Positions 8,415 to 18,002 of a stretch of 45,482 nt of DNA are shown piece after piece. Source of the DNA: Bacteroidia bacterium (GTDB lineage: Bacteria; Bacteroidota; Bacteroidia; SXHM01); the NCBI GenBank assembly GCA_020054035.1, contig JAGVLY010000108.1, positions 1 through 45,482 on the forward strand, given 5' to 3'. Below the pieces are notes generated by a model. It was not told the DNA's origin and did no database searches. It saw only the letters and a program-made list of their open reading frames with translations. Numbering within the stretch: position 1 is the first letter of the stretch; each line of letters begins with the position of its first letter. The position numbers were made by a program, and so were the translations under genes.

Positions 8415-9380
8415 TTACGGAGTTATAGAAAGCAGAAACTTCTGTTTCATTTCTGTTTTTTCAAACATACCGCTGATGTCGGTATATTGCGGAGCGGTGC
8501 TGCCATCCCAACCGGCACCATTGTTTTGCATTCCGCTCATTCCTGCCATGCTGTTGTTGGGATATCCGTTCATTCCGTTCATACCGTTCATGCTGTTCAA
8601 GCCATTCATGCCACCCATTGAACCGGTATTTTGCATACCGCCTCCTGTTCCGTTGCCCATGCCTCCATAAGTTTGCATACCGCCACCGTTTACTACGCTG
8701 GCACCGGCATTTGTATTTAAGCTACTGAGATTAGCGTTTTCCATATTGGCAGGGCGCTCAACAGCAAATATTTCAACATTCAGGGTTAGTTCTTTTGCAA
8801 TATCTAAAGGAGTGTATCCACTGCCGAAGAGTTCTTTAAATGGTATGGCTAATTCATAAACAAGTGTGTAGAGGCTGTCCCAGTTCATGGCTATTAATAT
8901 GTTCCTGCTTTCTTTAACAGGAGTAGTTCCGTTTTGGGTGGCAAAGCCTTCGGCAAGCATCACATAATTATTTAATAGAAAGTTGGCTTTTATTCCTTCT
9001 ATTCCGTTCAGGTTTTCAAGTATTAATTGGTCTTGGTTAGTGTTCTTGTCCTTCTTTAGGGGAAACTGAATGGAAGCATCCAGTTTATTTTTTCCTTTGG
9101 TGCTTAGGTTTACCTGCATTCCTGCCTGCATTATCTTATCCTGGTTCACCGGGTCGGGACATTGAAAGCATAAATAAAGTGTACTATCATTATTAGCAAT
9201 AGAAAACATCAGTTTTGTTTTTGCTTCATATAAGTTAAAAGGTGTTATCCATTCTTGATAACTTCCGTCAACGGAAACTGGTTTTGTTGCCCGTTTTGAT
9301 TGTGTTGTAGTTTGTGAAAAGCAATGCGCTGAAAGCAGTGTAAAAAGGAGAAAATTTATAATTCTGAACATGAGCCGCAA
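8415..9380 (-). CDS. Secreted protein, N-terminal CBM9/DOMON-like region and Met/Gly/Asn-rich tail
   Basis: Signal peptide MFRIINFLLFTLLSAHCFSQ; VDGSYQEWITPFNLYEAKTKLMFSIANNDSTLYLCFQC; GGMNGLNSMNGMNGMNGYPNNSMAGMSGMQNN. Confidence 0.6.
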   Translation of the reverse strand: MRLMFRIINFLLFTLLSAHCFSQTTTQSKRATKPVSVDGSYQEWITPFNLYEAKTKLMFSIANNDSTLYLCFQCPDPVNQDKIMQAGMQVNLSTKGKNKLDASIQFPLKKDKNTNQDQLILENLNGIEGIKANFLLNNYVMLAEGFATQNGTTPVKESRNILIAMNWDSLYTLVYELAIPFKELFGSGYTPLDIAKELTLNVEIFAVERPANMENANLSSLNTNAGASVVNGGGMQTYGGMGNGTGGGMQNTGSMGGMNGLNSMNGMNGMNGYPNNSMAGMSGMQNNGAGWDGSTAPQYTDISGMFEKTEMKQKFLLSITP

Positions 9381-9419
9381 AAGTACGAAATAACGGATTG
9401 TGATTGTTTTATTCTCTAC

Positions 9420-9722
9420 TTATCGTTGACCACAGAGTTTTCTGTAATCGTCATCATTGCCTGCTCTTAGTTTTACCCAAACATTCAGTTGTTTGTGTAA
9501 TTTGTTTTCCATACGGCAAAAGAGAGCAGTATAATGAATGCCTTTGTTCACTGAAATTAAGCCATTTATTTGTTGTGGTTTCTCAGAACGGAAATCAGGA
9601 CTATTAAAGGAAGCGGATTTTTGCAGGCTAACCTTTGGAGCATAAGCCACTTTCAACGCCTGAGCAATAGCGGGCGAAATAATAAATAGATAAACTACAA
9701 AAAGTAAAAGGCTTTTAAACAT
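9420..9722 (-). CDS. Small hypothetical secreted protein
   Basis: Start set at MFKSLLLFVVYLFIISPAIAQ signal peptide. Confidence 0.55.
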   Translation of the reverse strand: MFKSLLLFVVYLFIISPAIAQALKVAYAPKVSLQKSASFNSPDFRSEKPQQINGLISVNKGIHYTALFCRMENKLHKQLNVWVKLRAGNDDDYRKLCGQR

Positions 9723-9767
9723 TGTTTGTTTTGTCATGCAAAGATACAGATACCTTTGCCGCAAAGC

Positions 9768-10310
9768 ATGAAAACACCTAAGAACTTTATTTACCTTGCC
9801 TACAACAAACCAGTGGGTATTGTTTGTACCACCGAAAAGATTGAAGGCAATATAATAGATGCCATCAAGTATCCCGAAAGGATTTTGCCTGTTGGCAGAT
9901 TGGATAAGGCATCGGAAGGGTTGATATTAATGACCAATGACGGAGCCATTATGAATAAGATAACGCATCCTGATTTTGAGCATGAAAAGGAATATGTGGT
10001 AACGCTTAACTTGCCCTTGCGCAAACAATTTATTCAGGCTGTTGCACAAGGAATGGAGATTGGCATTGGTTTTACCAATCCCTGTGAGATTATTTCCGAC
10101 CCGGGCAGCAGGCGCATCTTTCGCATTATTTTAAAACAAGGTATTAACCGGCAGATACGCAGAATGTGTAATGTGTTTGGTTATCAGGTTTTGAAGTTGC
10201 AGCGCGTGCGCATCATTAATATAAACCTTGGTAAATTAAAAGTAGGAGAGTGGCGACACTTAACGGAAGAAGAAAAGGCAGAACTGTTTGCCGCTTTTAC
10301 TAAGCACTAA
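9768..10310 (+). CDS. rluF: RsuA/RluF-type rRNA pseudouridine synthase
   Basis: AYNKPVGIVCTTE, GRLDKASEGLILMTNDG, KQGINRQIRRMCNVFGYQVLKLQRVRI. Confidence 0.88.
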   Translation: MKTPKNFIYLAYNKPVGIVCTTEKIEGNIIDAIKYPERILPVGRLDKASEGLILMTNDGAIMNKITHPDFEHEKEYVVTLNLPLRKQFIQAVAQGMEIGIGFTNPCEIISDPGSRRIFRIILKQGINRQIRRMCNVFGYQVLKLQRVRIININLGKLKVGEWRHLTEEEKAELFAAFTKH

Positions 10311-10427
10311 ACTATTTATCAGGCATAAGACGAAAGCAGTTAAAGGCTTTTGCTTTCTCTGTACCTCCGTGCCTATGTGGTAAAAAAACTTTGCGCCTCA
10401 TTTCTCAATTCCTAACTTTGCCCACCC

Positions 10428-11534
10428 GTGCATCTCCAAACACTTTCCCTCATCAACTTTCGCAACATAGCCCAGGCCGACCTGGAGTTTTCGCCACAGG
10501 TAAACTGCTTTACGGGTAATAACGGAGCCGGCAAAACAGGCCTGCTGGATGCCATGCACTATATAGCCATGTGCAAAAGCTATTTTAACCCCGTTGACAG
10601 CCAAAACATACGCCATGAGGAGGCCTTCTTTGTAGTAGAAGGTAAATTCCAGATCAACGGAGAAGAAGAAAATATCTATTGCGGACAAAAGCGCAACACC
10701 AAAAAACAATTCAAGCGCAACAAAAAAGAATATCCCCGCCTTGCCGAGCACATCGGGCTTATCCCCATCGTAATGGTATCGCCAGCCGATACCGAACTGG
10801 TTACCGGAGGCAGCGAAGTGCGCAGAAAGTTTATTGACTCCGTGGTATCGCAATACAATCGCGAATACCTCTATAACCTCATTAACTACAATAACGCACT
10901 TAGCCAGCGCAATGCTTTGTTAAAAGCCACATCTGGTCAAAGCACCATAGATTACGAGCAGTTCGAGATATGGGACAATCAACTCGTCATTTACGGTCAG
11001 CAGCTATTTGAAAAACGAAAAGAATTTATCATCAATACCCTGCCTGCGTTTACCGAATACTACAGCCACATTTCAGGTCAGGCCGAAGTAGTAAATATCA
11101 GCTATGAATCGCAATTAGAAAAAGGTAACTTTACTGAACAACTGCGCAACGCATTTAACCGCGACCGCATTTTGCAATATACTACCGTGGGCATACACAA
11201 AGATGATTTAAACTTTCAGATAAACCAATACCCCGTAAAGCGCTTTGGCTCGCAGGGGCAGCAAAAATCATTTCTGGTGGCACTGAAACTAGCAGAGTTT
11301 GATTTTATGAAAAAGGTAAAAGGATATGCTCCCCTGTTGCTGCTGGATGATATATTCGACAAGCTGGACGAAACACGAATTACCCGCCTGATAGAAAAAG
11401 TAAGCAACGAAAACTTCGGACAGGTATTCATTACCGACACCCACACCGACCGCCTTAAAAATATTTTTAAAAACAGCGATAGGAACGTTAAGATATTTGA
11501 AGTAGATAAAGGGGAAGTAATAAGTAAAATGTAA
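10428..11534 (+). CDS. recF: DNA replication/repair protein RecF (GTG start)
   Basis: LINFRNIAQADLEF, GNNGAGKTGLLDAMHY, FGSQGQQKSFLVALKLAEF, LLLDDIFDKLD. Confidence 0.93.
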   Translation: MHLQTLSLINFRNIAQADLEFSPQVNCFTGNNGAGKTGLLDAMHYIAMCKSYFNPVDSQNIRHEEAFFVVEGKFQINGEEENIYCGQKRNTKKQFKRNKKEYPRLAEHIGLIPIVMVSPADTELVTGGSEVRRKFIDSVVSQYNREYLYNLINYNNALSQRNALLKATSGQSTIDYEQFEIWDNQLVIYGQQLFEKRKEFIINTLPAFTEYYSHISGQAEVVNISYESQLEKGNFTEQLRNAFNRDRILQYTTVGIHKDDLNFQINQYPVKRFGSQGQQKSFLVALKLAEFDFMKKVKGYAPLLLLDDIFDKLDETRITRLIEKVSNENFGQVFITDTHTDRLKNIFKNSDRNVKIFEVDKGEVISKM

Positions 11535-11592
11535 TAATTAACATAGCCTCCAACAAAATATTACTTCTTAAATATTACCATTAAATAGCTAA

Positions 11593-11883
11593 ATGAAACG
11601 CAGCAATCAACAAACCCTCGGTCAAGCCATCAACGAAATGCTCCGTGTCTTTGGTCTGCAACAAAAGCTGGACGAAACCAAACTCATCGCTTCGTGGGAA
11701 AAGGTAATGGGCAAAACCATAGCCAAACATACCACCCGCCTTTACATCAGCAAAAAGAAACTCTTTATACACCTTAATTCATCTGCCGCTCGCGAAACCC
11801 TGAGCTACGAAAGAGAAAAAATCATTTCGCTCATGAACGAAGAAGCAGGCAAAGCACTTATTGAAGAAGTTGTATTACTTTGA
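11593..11883 (+). CDS. DUF721 (DciA-like) protein
   Basis: SWEKVMGKTIAKHT ... LFIHLNSSAARETLSYEREKII; directly downstream of recF. Confidence 0.8.
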   Translation: MKRSNQQTLGQAINEMLRVFGLQQKLDETKLIASWEKVMGKTIAKHTTRLYISKKKLFIHLNSSAARETLSYEREKIISLMNEEAGKALIEEVVLL

Positions 11884-11966
11884 AAAACAATTTAAGATGT
11901 AAAATGTAATATGTAATATTGGCTCGGCTGTCATTACATATTACTTCTTACTTATTACATAAAAAC

Positions 11967-14636
11967 ATGCGCACCATCATCACTGCCCTCTGCCTACTGC
12001 TAACTGCCTGCTTCTCCTTCGCTCAGCCTTTTGTAAACGGCCAACTCCTTGTCCAACTCAAACAGGGCAAAAGCATAGAATCCGTAACCCGCAGTTTCCA
12101 AACCTATGAAGGCAGTAATATCAACCTGAGTGCAAAGAAATTTATTTCTCCGCCCATGAACATCTGGCTGGTAGAGTACAACTATGAAGGTGTAAATCAG
12201 GAACGTTTTCTTAATGAAGTAAAATTCCATCCCGCAGTAAATGAAGCACAACTAAATCACCATATCTATTACCGTTCTACTGTTCCAAATGATCCCCAAT
12301 TCAACCAGCAATGGCAATACATTAACACCGGCCAGGGTGGTGGTACTCCCGGTGCAGATATTGATGCCGACCTTGCCTGGGATATTACCACAGGTGGACT
12401 TACCGCCTTTGGTGATACCATTGTAGTCTGTGTTATAGATGAAGGCTTCAGCCAAACCCATCCTGATTTTGGCGACAACAAATGGATAAACTATGCCGAA
12501 ATACCAAACAACAATGTTGACGATGATGGCAATGGCTACGAAGATGATTACCGCGGCTGGAATGCTGATAACAACACCGATGATATTTCAGGCGGAACAG
12601 GAGCAGGCGGACACGGGACCTGCGTGGCGGGTATTGTAGGCGCGCAAGGCGACAACGGAGTAGGTGTAACCGGTGTAAACTGGAATGTGAAAATAATGTT
12701 TGTAGTAGGTGGCGGAAACGAAGCACAGGCAGTGGAAGCATACACCTATCCTTTGGTACAGCGCAAGCGCTATAACCAAAGCGGTGGCACAGAAGGTGCT
12801 TTTGTGGTAGCCACCAACGCATCATGGGGAATTAATGGAGGCCAACCTGCCGATGCACCGCTGTGGTGTGCCATGTATGATTCATTGGGTGCTTATGGTG
12901 TGCTAAACGCAGGAGCAACTATTAATGGTAACAATAACGTTGACAACTTTGGTGATTTGCCAACTGCTTGTCCAAGCGATTGGCTTATTTCCGTTACCAA
13001 TACCAATGATGATGATAACAAAGTAACACAGGCAGGATATGGTCTTATCACCATTGACCTTGGCGCACCGGGCGAAAACGCACACACCGTTGCTTATCCA
13101 AATGGCTATGCCGGTTTTGGCGGTACATCGGGCGCAACACCGCATGTTGCAGGTACTATAGGATTACTGTATTCAGCACCCTGCACCTCATTTATGGCAC
13201 TGGCTTATGCCGACCCTGCAGAAGCTGCCTTGCAGGTAAAACAATACATCCTTGATGGTGTTGACCCCAACGCAAGTCTTAATGGTATCACCGTAACAGG
13301 CGGAAGATTAAATGTCTTCAATGCTCTTAATGAATTACTCAATAATTGCAGTGCAGGAAGTTGTGTTACACCTTTTTCAATCAATACAAATTCTGTAACC
13401 GATACCAGTGCAGTATTCGTCTGGAACAGCGCACCCGGCACAGTGGACTTTGATTTAATTTATCGTCCCACAGGCAGCAATATCTGGACATCTGCTCCCG
13501 GAGTAACATCACCCTTTTCTGTTACTGATTTGGTTGCCTGCACCGAATATGAGTTTCAGGTGCTTGCTATTTGTGATACCGACAGCAGCAACTGGTCGCA
13601 AAGCCATATATTCACCACTGATGGCTGCTGTCTGCCACCTTCGGGATTAATCCTTACAGCTACTACCGATACTTCGGCAACCTTTACATGGGATGATTTG
13701 CTGGCAGCGGAATCTTACAATGTTGAGTACAGCATTGAAGGTTCATCATCATGGACAGTTTTCGGGAACATAACCGACAACACTTATGAACTTACCGGTC
13801 TTGAGCCCTGCAAAGAATACCAATTTCGTGTGCAAACAGTTTGCGATACAGGCTTAACAGACTACTCGGATATTTTATCATTCACCACAAAAGGTTGCGG
13901 AGCCTGCACCGACCTTGCCTATTGCGAAACCAAAGGCGAAGATGCCAGCGAAGAATGGATAGCAGGTGTGGAACTTAACCAAATTGATAACAACTCAGGC
14001 TCTGATGGCGGTTATGCTGATTATACAGACGGATCAACTGTATTAGGAAGAAACCAGATTTACAACATTATACTAACACCCGGTTTTCCCGGTCAGGCTT
14101 TCAATGAAGTTTTTCGTGTGTGGATTGACTATAACCAAAACGGAAGTTTTGGTGATGCAGGCGAAACTGTTTATGCTTCAGGAACTACAACCACTGCCGT
14201 AACCGGAACTTTTACCGTTCCTTCAACAGCAACATTGGGAAGCACCCGTTTACGTGTAAGCATGAAATTTACCAGCGCACCGCAGTCATGCTCTAATCCG
14301 TTTAACTATGGGGAGGCAGAAGATTACTGCGTGGAAATTATTGAGCACGATTCAAGCAATACCAACGGAATTTATTCGGGTGAACCGGAACTAAACCTCA
14401 GCGTTTATCCTAATCCGTTTACTGATGTTGCGGTAATGGAATTTACTGCTCCAGCCAATGAAACGTATTCTTTAAATATACTGGACGTACAGGGTAGGAT
14501 TGTGCAGAACTACAGCAATATCAATGCCGGTAGAGTAATGATTGAAAAGAAAAATCTTACAGCAGGAATCTATTTGTTTGAATTGCGTAACAGCAAAACC
14601 AAAATAGAGGCAAGAGGAAAAATAGTGTTGAAATAA
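11967..14636 (+). CDS. Secreted S8 subtilase with two FN3 domains, GEVED domain and T9SS type A sorting domain
   Basis: VVCVIDEGFSQTHPDFG, GGHGTCVAGIVGA, GGTSGATPHVAG; C-terminal VYPNPFTD...GRIVQN...LTAGIYLFEL. Confidence 0.9.
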   Translation: MRTIITALCLLLTACFSFAQPFVNGQLLVQLKQGKSIESVTRSFQTYEGSNINLSAKKFISPPMNIWLVEYNYEGVNQERFLNEVKFHPAVNEAQLNHHIYYRSTVPNDPQFNQQWQYINTGQGGGTPGADIDADLAWDITTGGLTAFGDTIVVCVIDEGFSQTHPDFGDNKWINYAEIPNNNVDDDGNGYEDDYRGWNADNNTDDISGGTGAGGHGTCVAGIVGAQGDNGVGVTGVNWNVKIMFVVGGGNEAQAVEAYTYPLVQRKRYNQSGGTEGAFVVATNASWGINGGQPADAPLWCAMYDSLGAYGVLNAGATINGNNNVDNFGDLPTACPSDWLISVTNTNDDDNKVTQAGYGLITIDLGAPGENAHTVAYPNGYAGFGGTSGATPHVAGTIGLLYSAPCTSFMALAYADPAEAALQVKQYILDGVDPNASLNGITVTGGRLNVFNALNELLNNCSAGSCVTPFSINTNSVTDTSAVFVWNSAPGTVDFDLIYRPTGSNIWTSAPGVTSPFSVTDLVACTEYEFQVLAICDTDSSNWSQSHIFTTDGCCLPPSGLILTATTDTSATFTWDDLLAAESYNVEYSIEGSSSWTVFGNITDNTYELTGLEPCKEYQFRVQTVCDTGLTDYSDILSFTTKGCGACTDLAYCETKGEDASEEWIAGVELNQIDNNSGSDGGYADYTDGSTVLGRNQIYNIILTPGFPGQAFNEVFRVWIDYNQNGSFGDAGETVYASGTTTTAVTGTFTVPSTATLGSTRLRVSMKFTSAPQSCSNPFNYGEAEDYCVEIIEHDSSNTNGIYSGEPELNLSVYPNPFTDVAVMEFTAPANETYSLNILDVQGRIVQNYSNINAGRVMIEKKNLTAGIYLFELRNSKTKIEARGKIVLK

Positions 14637-14639
14637 AAG

Positions 14640-15137
14640 CTATTCGCCTGCGCTCTTCCATGAAATTTTTGACAGAATATCAAAGATTTCAAAGCAGGAG
14701 GCCTTGTTTTTATAGAAATAGAAGTATGAACCATCACGGAACTTCTTGCGCAATTCGCTGAAGTTGGTATCAAGCAAATGCTTTAATTTTTCATTTTCAG
14801 AAGCAAGCTCTGCTTTTCCTGAAAGTACAAAGCCTAATATGTTAGGGTACTTTTCACGCAGCTGTCCAAGAACTTTTACTCCGTTTGTTCTATCGTTGTT
14901 ATCTGTTCCTATGTAATAGTCAAGTATAGCAATGTCTGGCTTTACCTTGCTTTTAAGGCAGTCTTCATAACTGGAAAACTCATAGATGGTAAAGTCTGTG
15001 AATTTTGAAAGGCAGGAGGTAATAAGTTTTAGAAAAAACTCGTCATCATCTACAATGAAAATCTTCAACTCCTTTGCAGGAATAAGCGACCCCGACAGTC
15101 CCTCAATGGTAGTGTGAACAGAATTCCGCTTTCTCAT
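14640..15137 (-). CDS. Response regulator receiver (CheY-like) protein
   Basis: IFIVDDDEFFLKLI, PDIAILDYYIG, VLSGKAE. Confidence 0.85.
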   Translation of the reverse strand: MRKRNSVHTTIEGLSGSLIPAKELKIFIVDDDEFFLKLITSCLSKFTDFTIYEFSSYEDCLKSKVKPDIAILDYYIGTDNNDRTNGVKVLGQLREKYPNILGFVLSGKAELASENEKLKHLLDTNFSELRKKFRDGSYFYFYKNKASCFEIFDILSKISWKSAGE

Positions 15138-15140
15138 TAC

Positions 15141-16121
15141 TTAAAACTTGAACCCGATAACAAGTACATCATCAATCTGCAGTAAATCGCCTTTCCATTC
15201 GTTGAATGTGTTTTCAAGCAGCGGTAATTGCTCGCTGCAAGGCAGACTGCTCATGCTTTTGAGTAAGCTTTTATATTGATCGTACTTGAATTTTTTTCCT
15301 TTTGGTCCGCCAAACTGGTCGGGAAAACCATCGGTGAAAATGTAGAACATATCACCGGGCTGTATGTCAACCGTATGATTACTGAATTTATTAAAGTTGT
15401 CTTTAAATGAAATGCCAATAGGGAATTTATCACCTTTGGTTTCCATCAATTGTCCATCGCGAAAATGGTAAAGCGGATTGTAAGCTCCTGAATATTGCAG
15501 TTGCATTTTCTTTGTATCAATGCTGCAAAAGGCTATGTCCATTCCATCTTTAATAGACATATCCTCTTTGTTCTGACGCAATGTTTTATTCACACCCTGA
15601 TTTAATTGGTCAAGAACCAGATTGGGTTGTGTTAATTGATTTTGTTTTACCGCAGTGGTCAATAAATTATAACCTACAATAGACATGAATGCACCCGGAA
15701 CGCCATGTCCTGTGCAGTCAACAGCAGCAATCATGGCTTTGCCATCATGTTCTTCCAGCCAGTAAAAGTCACCGCTAACTAAATCGCGTGGCTTAAAGAA
15801 AATAAAATGGTCGGGAACTAATTTTTTAAATGCAGTATCGGGTGGAAGGATAGCCTCCTGGATCATTTTTGCGTAACGGATACTGCTCAGTAGGTCGTTG
15901 TTTTTTTCTTCCAGATCTTTAAAAAGCGTCATCAGCTTTTTATTGGCTTGAGTCAACTCAATGGAGTTCAACTCCACTGTGCGTTCAAGCATCAGGCGGT
16001 CTTCCTCGTAATGGTCGTAAGCATGACTCACGGCTTTCAGCAACTCTTCTGCTTCCGGTGGAAGAGGAGGGTTGTTACGTAAATACCTTTTAAGCTGGCG
16101 GTCTAAAAGTCCGTTGTTCAC
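15141..16121 (-). CDS. PP2C/SpoIIE (RsbU-like) serine phosphatase
   Basis: VSGDFYWLEEHDGKAMIAAVDCTGHGVPGAFMSIVGYNLL and FTDGFPDQFGGPKGKKF. Confidence 0.9.
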   Translation of the reverse strand: MNNGLLDRQLKRYLRNNPPLPPEAEELLKAVSHAYDHYEEDRLMLERTVELNSIELTQANKKLMTLFKDLEEKNNDLLSSIRYAKMIQEAILPPDTAFKKLVPDHFIFFKPRDLVSGDFYWLEEHDGKAMIAAVDCTGHGVPGAFMSIVGYNLLTTAVKQNQLTQPNLVLDQLNQGVNKTLRQNKEDMSIKDGMDIAFCSIDTKKMQLQYSGAYNPLYHFRDGQLMETKGDKFPIGISFKDNFNKFSNHTVDIQPGDMFYIFTDGFPDQFGGPKGKKFKYDQYKSLLKSMSSLPCSEQLPLLENTFNEWKGDLLQIDDVLVIGFKF

Positions 16122-16147
16122 TGTAATTTCTATCTCTTTATGAATCC

Positions 16148-16174
16148 AAAAACCTGTCCGTTCAAACGGACAGG
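16148..16174 (-). terminator. Rho-independent terminator downstream of FIST gene
   Basis: CCTGTCCGTT/AACGGACAGG hairpin followed on the minus strand by TTTTT. Confidence 0.75.
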
Positions 16175-16200
16175 CTTCAAGGATGTTTCAGTCTTTTTTA

Positions 16201-17340
16201 TCAAGCTTCTGTAAACGTTGTTATAGTCATGGTCTGGTTGTGTAGCTCACATTTTACCGTTGAGAAAAGCGGAGAAATTTCACCGTAAGAATAAAATCCT
16301 GTAATGGATGGAGTGTTTCCAAGAATATCTCTTACCGCTTCTACTTCTTCTTCAATACGCTGGTCAAGCACCAGTTTGCGCCCTACGCAGCTGATTAAAA
16401 TTGCAAAATCTGATTCTGCACCAAGTGACTGGTAGCTGTTTTCGGCAGCATTTCCGGCTCCGTCAATCAGTTTATCAAAGTTGGCTTTCATCAGGCGAAC
16501 AGTTGCTCCCTGAGGAATATCGCCTGCAAAGGTCATTGATTTATCTTCTTCGCTTACGGCCAAGACCGTTCTTACAAGTGATTCTGAATCTTCGTTCACT
16601 TTCATACCTAAAGGGAAGAGTAGTGCAGAACCCGGAAGATCTTTTGCTTTATCACCTAAATACATTTTATACAAATCAAGAGCGGGTTGCCCGTCTAACT
16701 CATATAATATGTTACCTACTGATTTTGTAACATGGCGTTCTACACCAAAAACATCCCAGCCTCCAACAGAACCAAAGCCAACTTTCAGGTCAGTTCCGTA
16801 AAATCCTACGGCTACAATGTTTCCTTCAGTAGGCGTTTCATTTAAACCTACTAATGTTTTTTCAAACTTAGCAGCATCACCTGCCAACCCACCTGTTACG
16901 GTAACTTTATTTTCAAGCGCATCATTTAAACCTCGTGATAATTCGCTGCCGTTTACTTTTAATCCATCAGAAAGGATAAACACGTGTTTAAGGTCATCCG
17001 CTTTTAGTTGTTTTGCAATGGCAGCGCCTGTTGCGTAGCTGTCGCCATTGTGTTCGCTGATAGTTGATTTAACTGTTTTTATTTTTGTTTTTTCAAACTC
17101 AACTGCTGATACAACAATAGAATCGTCATAAACCGAGTCGTTGAAAATTTCGCCCGATGTAGTTCCCGACATTATTTGTGCGTTGGGGTAAAAGGCTTTA
17201 ATTTCGTTGAAACGTTCAGGGTTGGTTAATGCATCACGTGAACCAAATACGGTTACAAAATTAGCTGAGCCATTAAGTCCTTTATCTGATGCCTGTTGCC
17301 ATCCTTTGTTTGATGTCCAGTTACGTTGTTCTGTTTTCAT
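16201..17340 (-). CDS. FIST N/C domain signal transduction protein
   Basis: ILSDGLKVNGSELSRGL, VTGGLAGDAAKFEKTLV, GSVGGWDVFGVERHVTKSVGNILYELDGQPALDLYKMYLG. Confidence 0.87.
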   Translation of the reverse strand: MKTEQRNWTSNKGWQQASDKGLNGSANFVTVFGSRDALTNPERFNEIKAFYPNAQIMSGTTSGEIFNDSVYDDSIVVSAVEFEKTKIKTVKSTISEHNGDSYATGAAIAKQLKADDLKHVFILSDGLKVNGSELSRGLNDALENKVTVTGGLAGDAAKFEKTLVGLNETPTEGNIVAVGFYGTDLKVGFGSVGGWDVFGVERHVTKSVGNILYELDGQPALDLYKMYLGDKAKDLPGSALLFPLGMKVNEDSESLVRTVLAVSEEDKSMTFAGDIPQGATVRLMKANFDKLIDGAGNAAENSYQSLGAESDFAILISCVGRKLVLDQRIEEEVEAVRDILGNTPSITGFYSYGEISPLFSTVKCELHNQTMTITTFTEA

Positions 17341-17582
17341 TTTTTGCGAGGTTAAATTATTTTTTGTTAGTGTAAGTATTTTTATTTTTTAGACCGATAC
17401 AGTTATTATTGCTACTAATGCTTTATATATAGTTACCGATTTTATAGCGCGGTTTTTAACGCAATTAAAACTGTTAAGGTTTCCGTTGGGCGGAAATATT
17501 TTCAGGTTCGTCCATTTGTAAAATGAGAAAATCTGTTCTACTGCAAATTCTTTTTACCTTAGTCGCCTCTTGAATAATTTCA

Positions 17583-17999
17583 ATGGCTAAAGCAAAATCA
17601 AGCATACTTTCTAATCAGGCGCAACACGAAATGCTTGAAAACTTCCGTCACGAAACCAAACGCTGGCAGAGTGAAATTGATTTCTGGAAAGTAGAGGGCT
17701 TGTTTTTTAAACGTTTGCTGGATATTTATTCATTGAAAATATCCAATGATGACGACCGTCTTGCCTTCTCCAGTTTTGAAGAAAAACTGAAACAATACAT
17801 TGAACATGTAATGGATAATCTGAAGAAGGAAATTCATTTGCACGAAGAATACCTTACTGAAGTATTGGACAAAAAAGCATTTTCGGAAGAATACACCTAT
17901 AAACTGCGCCACGAAAAACTGGCAAAGAATACCGCTGCACTTAAAAAGGAGTTCGTGATGTTTAAAGAGCGGCTTTATAAATTTACAGATACTATTTAG
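17583..17999 (+). CDS. Hypothetical coiled-coil/helical protein
   Basis: Complete 138-aa ORF directly upstream of biotin carboxylase. Confidence 0.6.
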   Translation: MAKAKSSILSNQAQHEMLENFRHETKRWQSEIDFWKVEGLFFKRLLDIYSLKISNDDDRLAFSSFEEKLKQYIEHVMDNLKKEIHLHEEYLTEVLDKKAFSEEYTYKLRHEKLAKNTAALKKEFVMFKERLYKFTDTI

Positions 18000-18002
18000 T
18001 TG

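Noticed and set aside
10398-10853. 151-aa minus-strand ORF
   Set aside because: Antisense to the clearly coding recF; no recognisable motif.
12448-12825. 125-aa His/Arg/Cys-rich minus-strand ORF
   Set aside because: Antisense to the subtilase catalytic domain; composition is a codon artefact.
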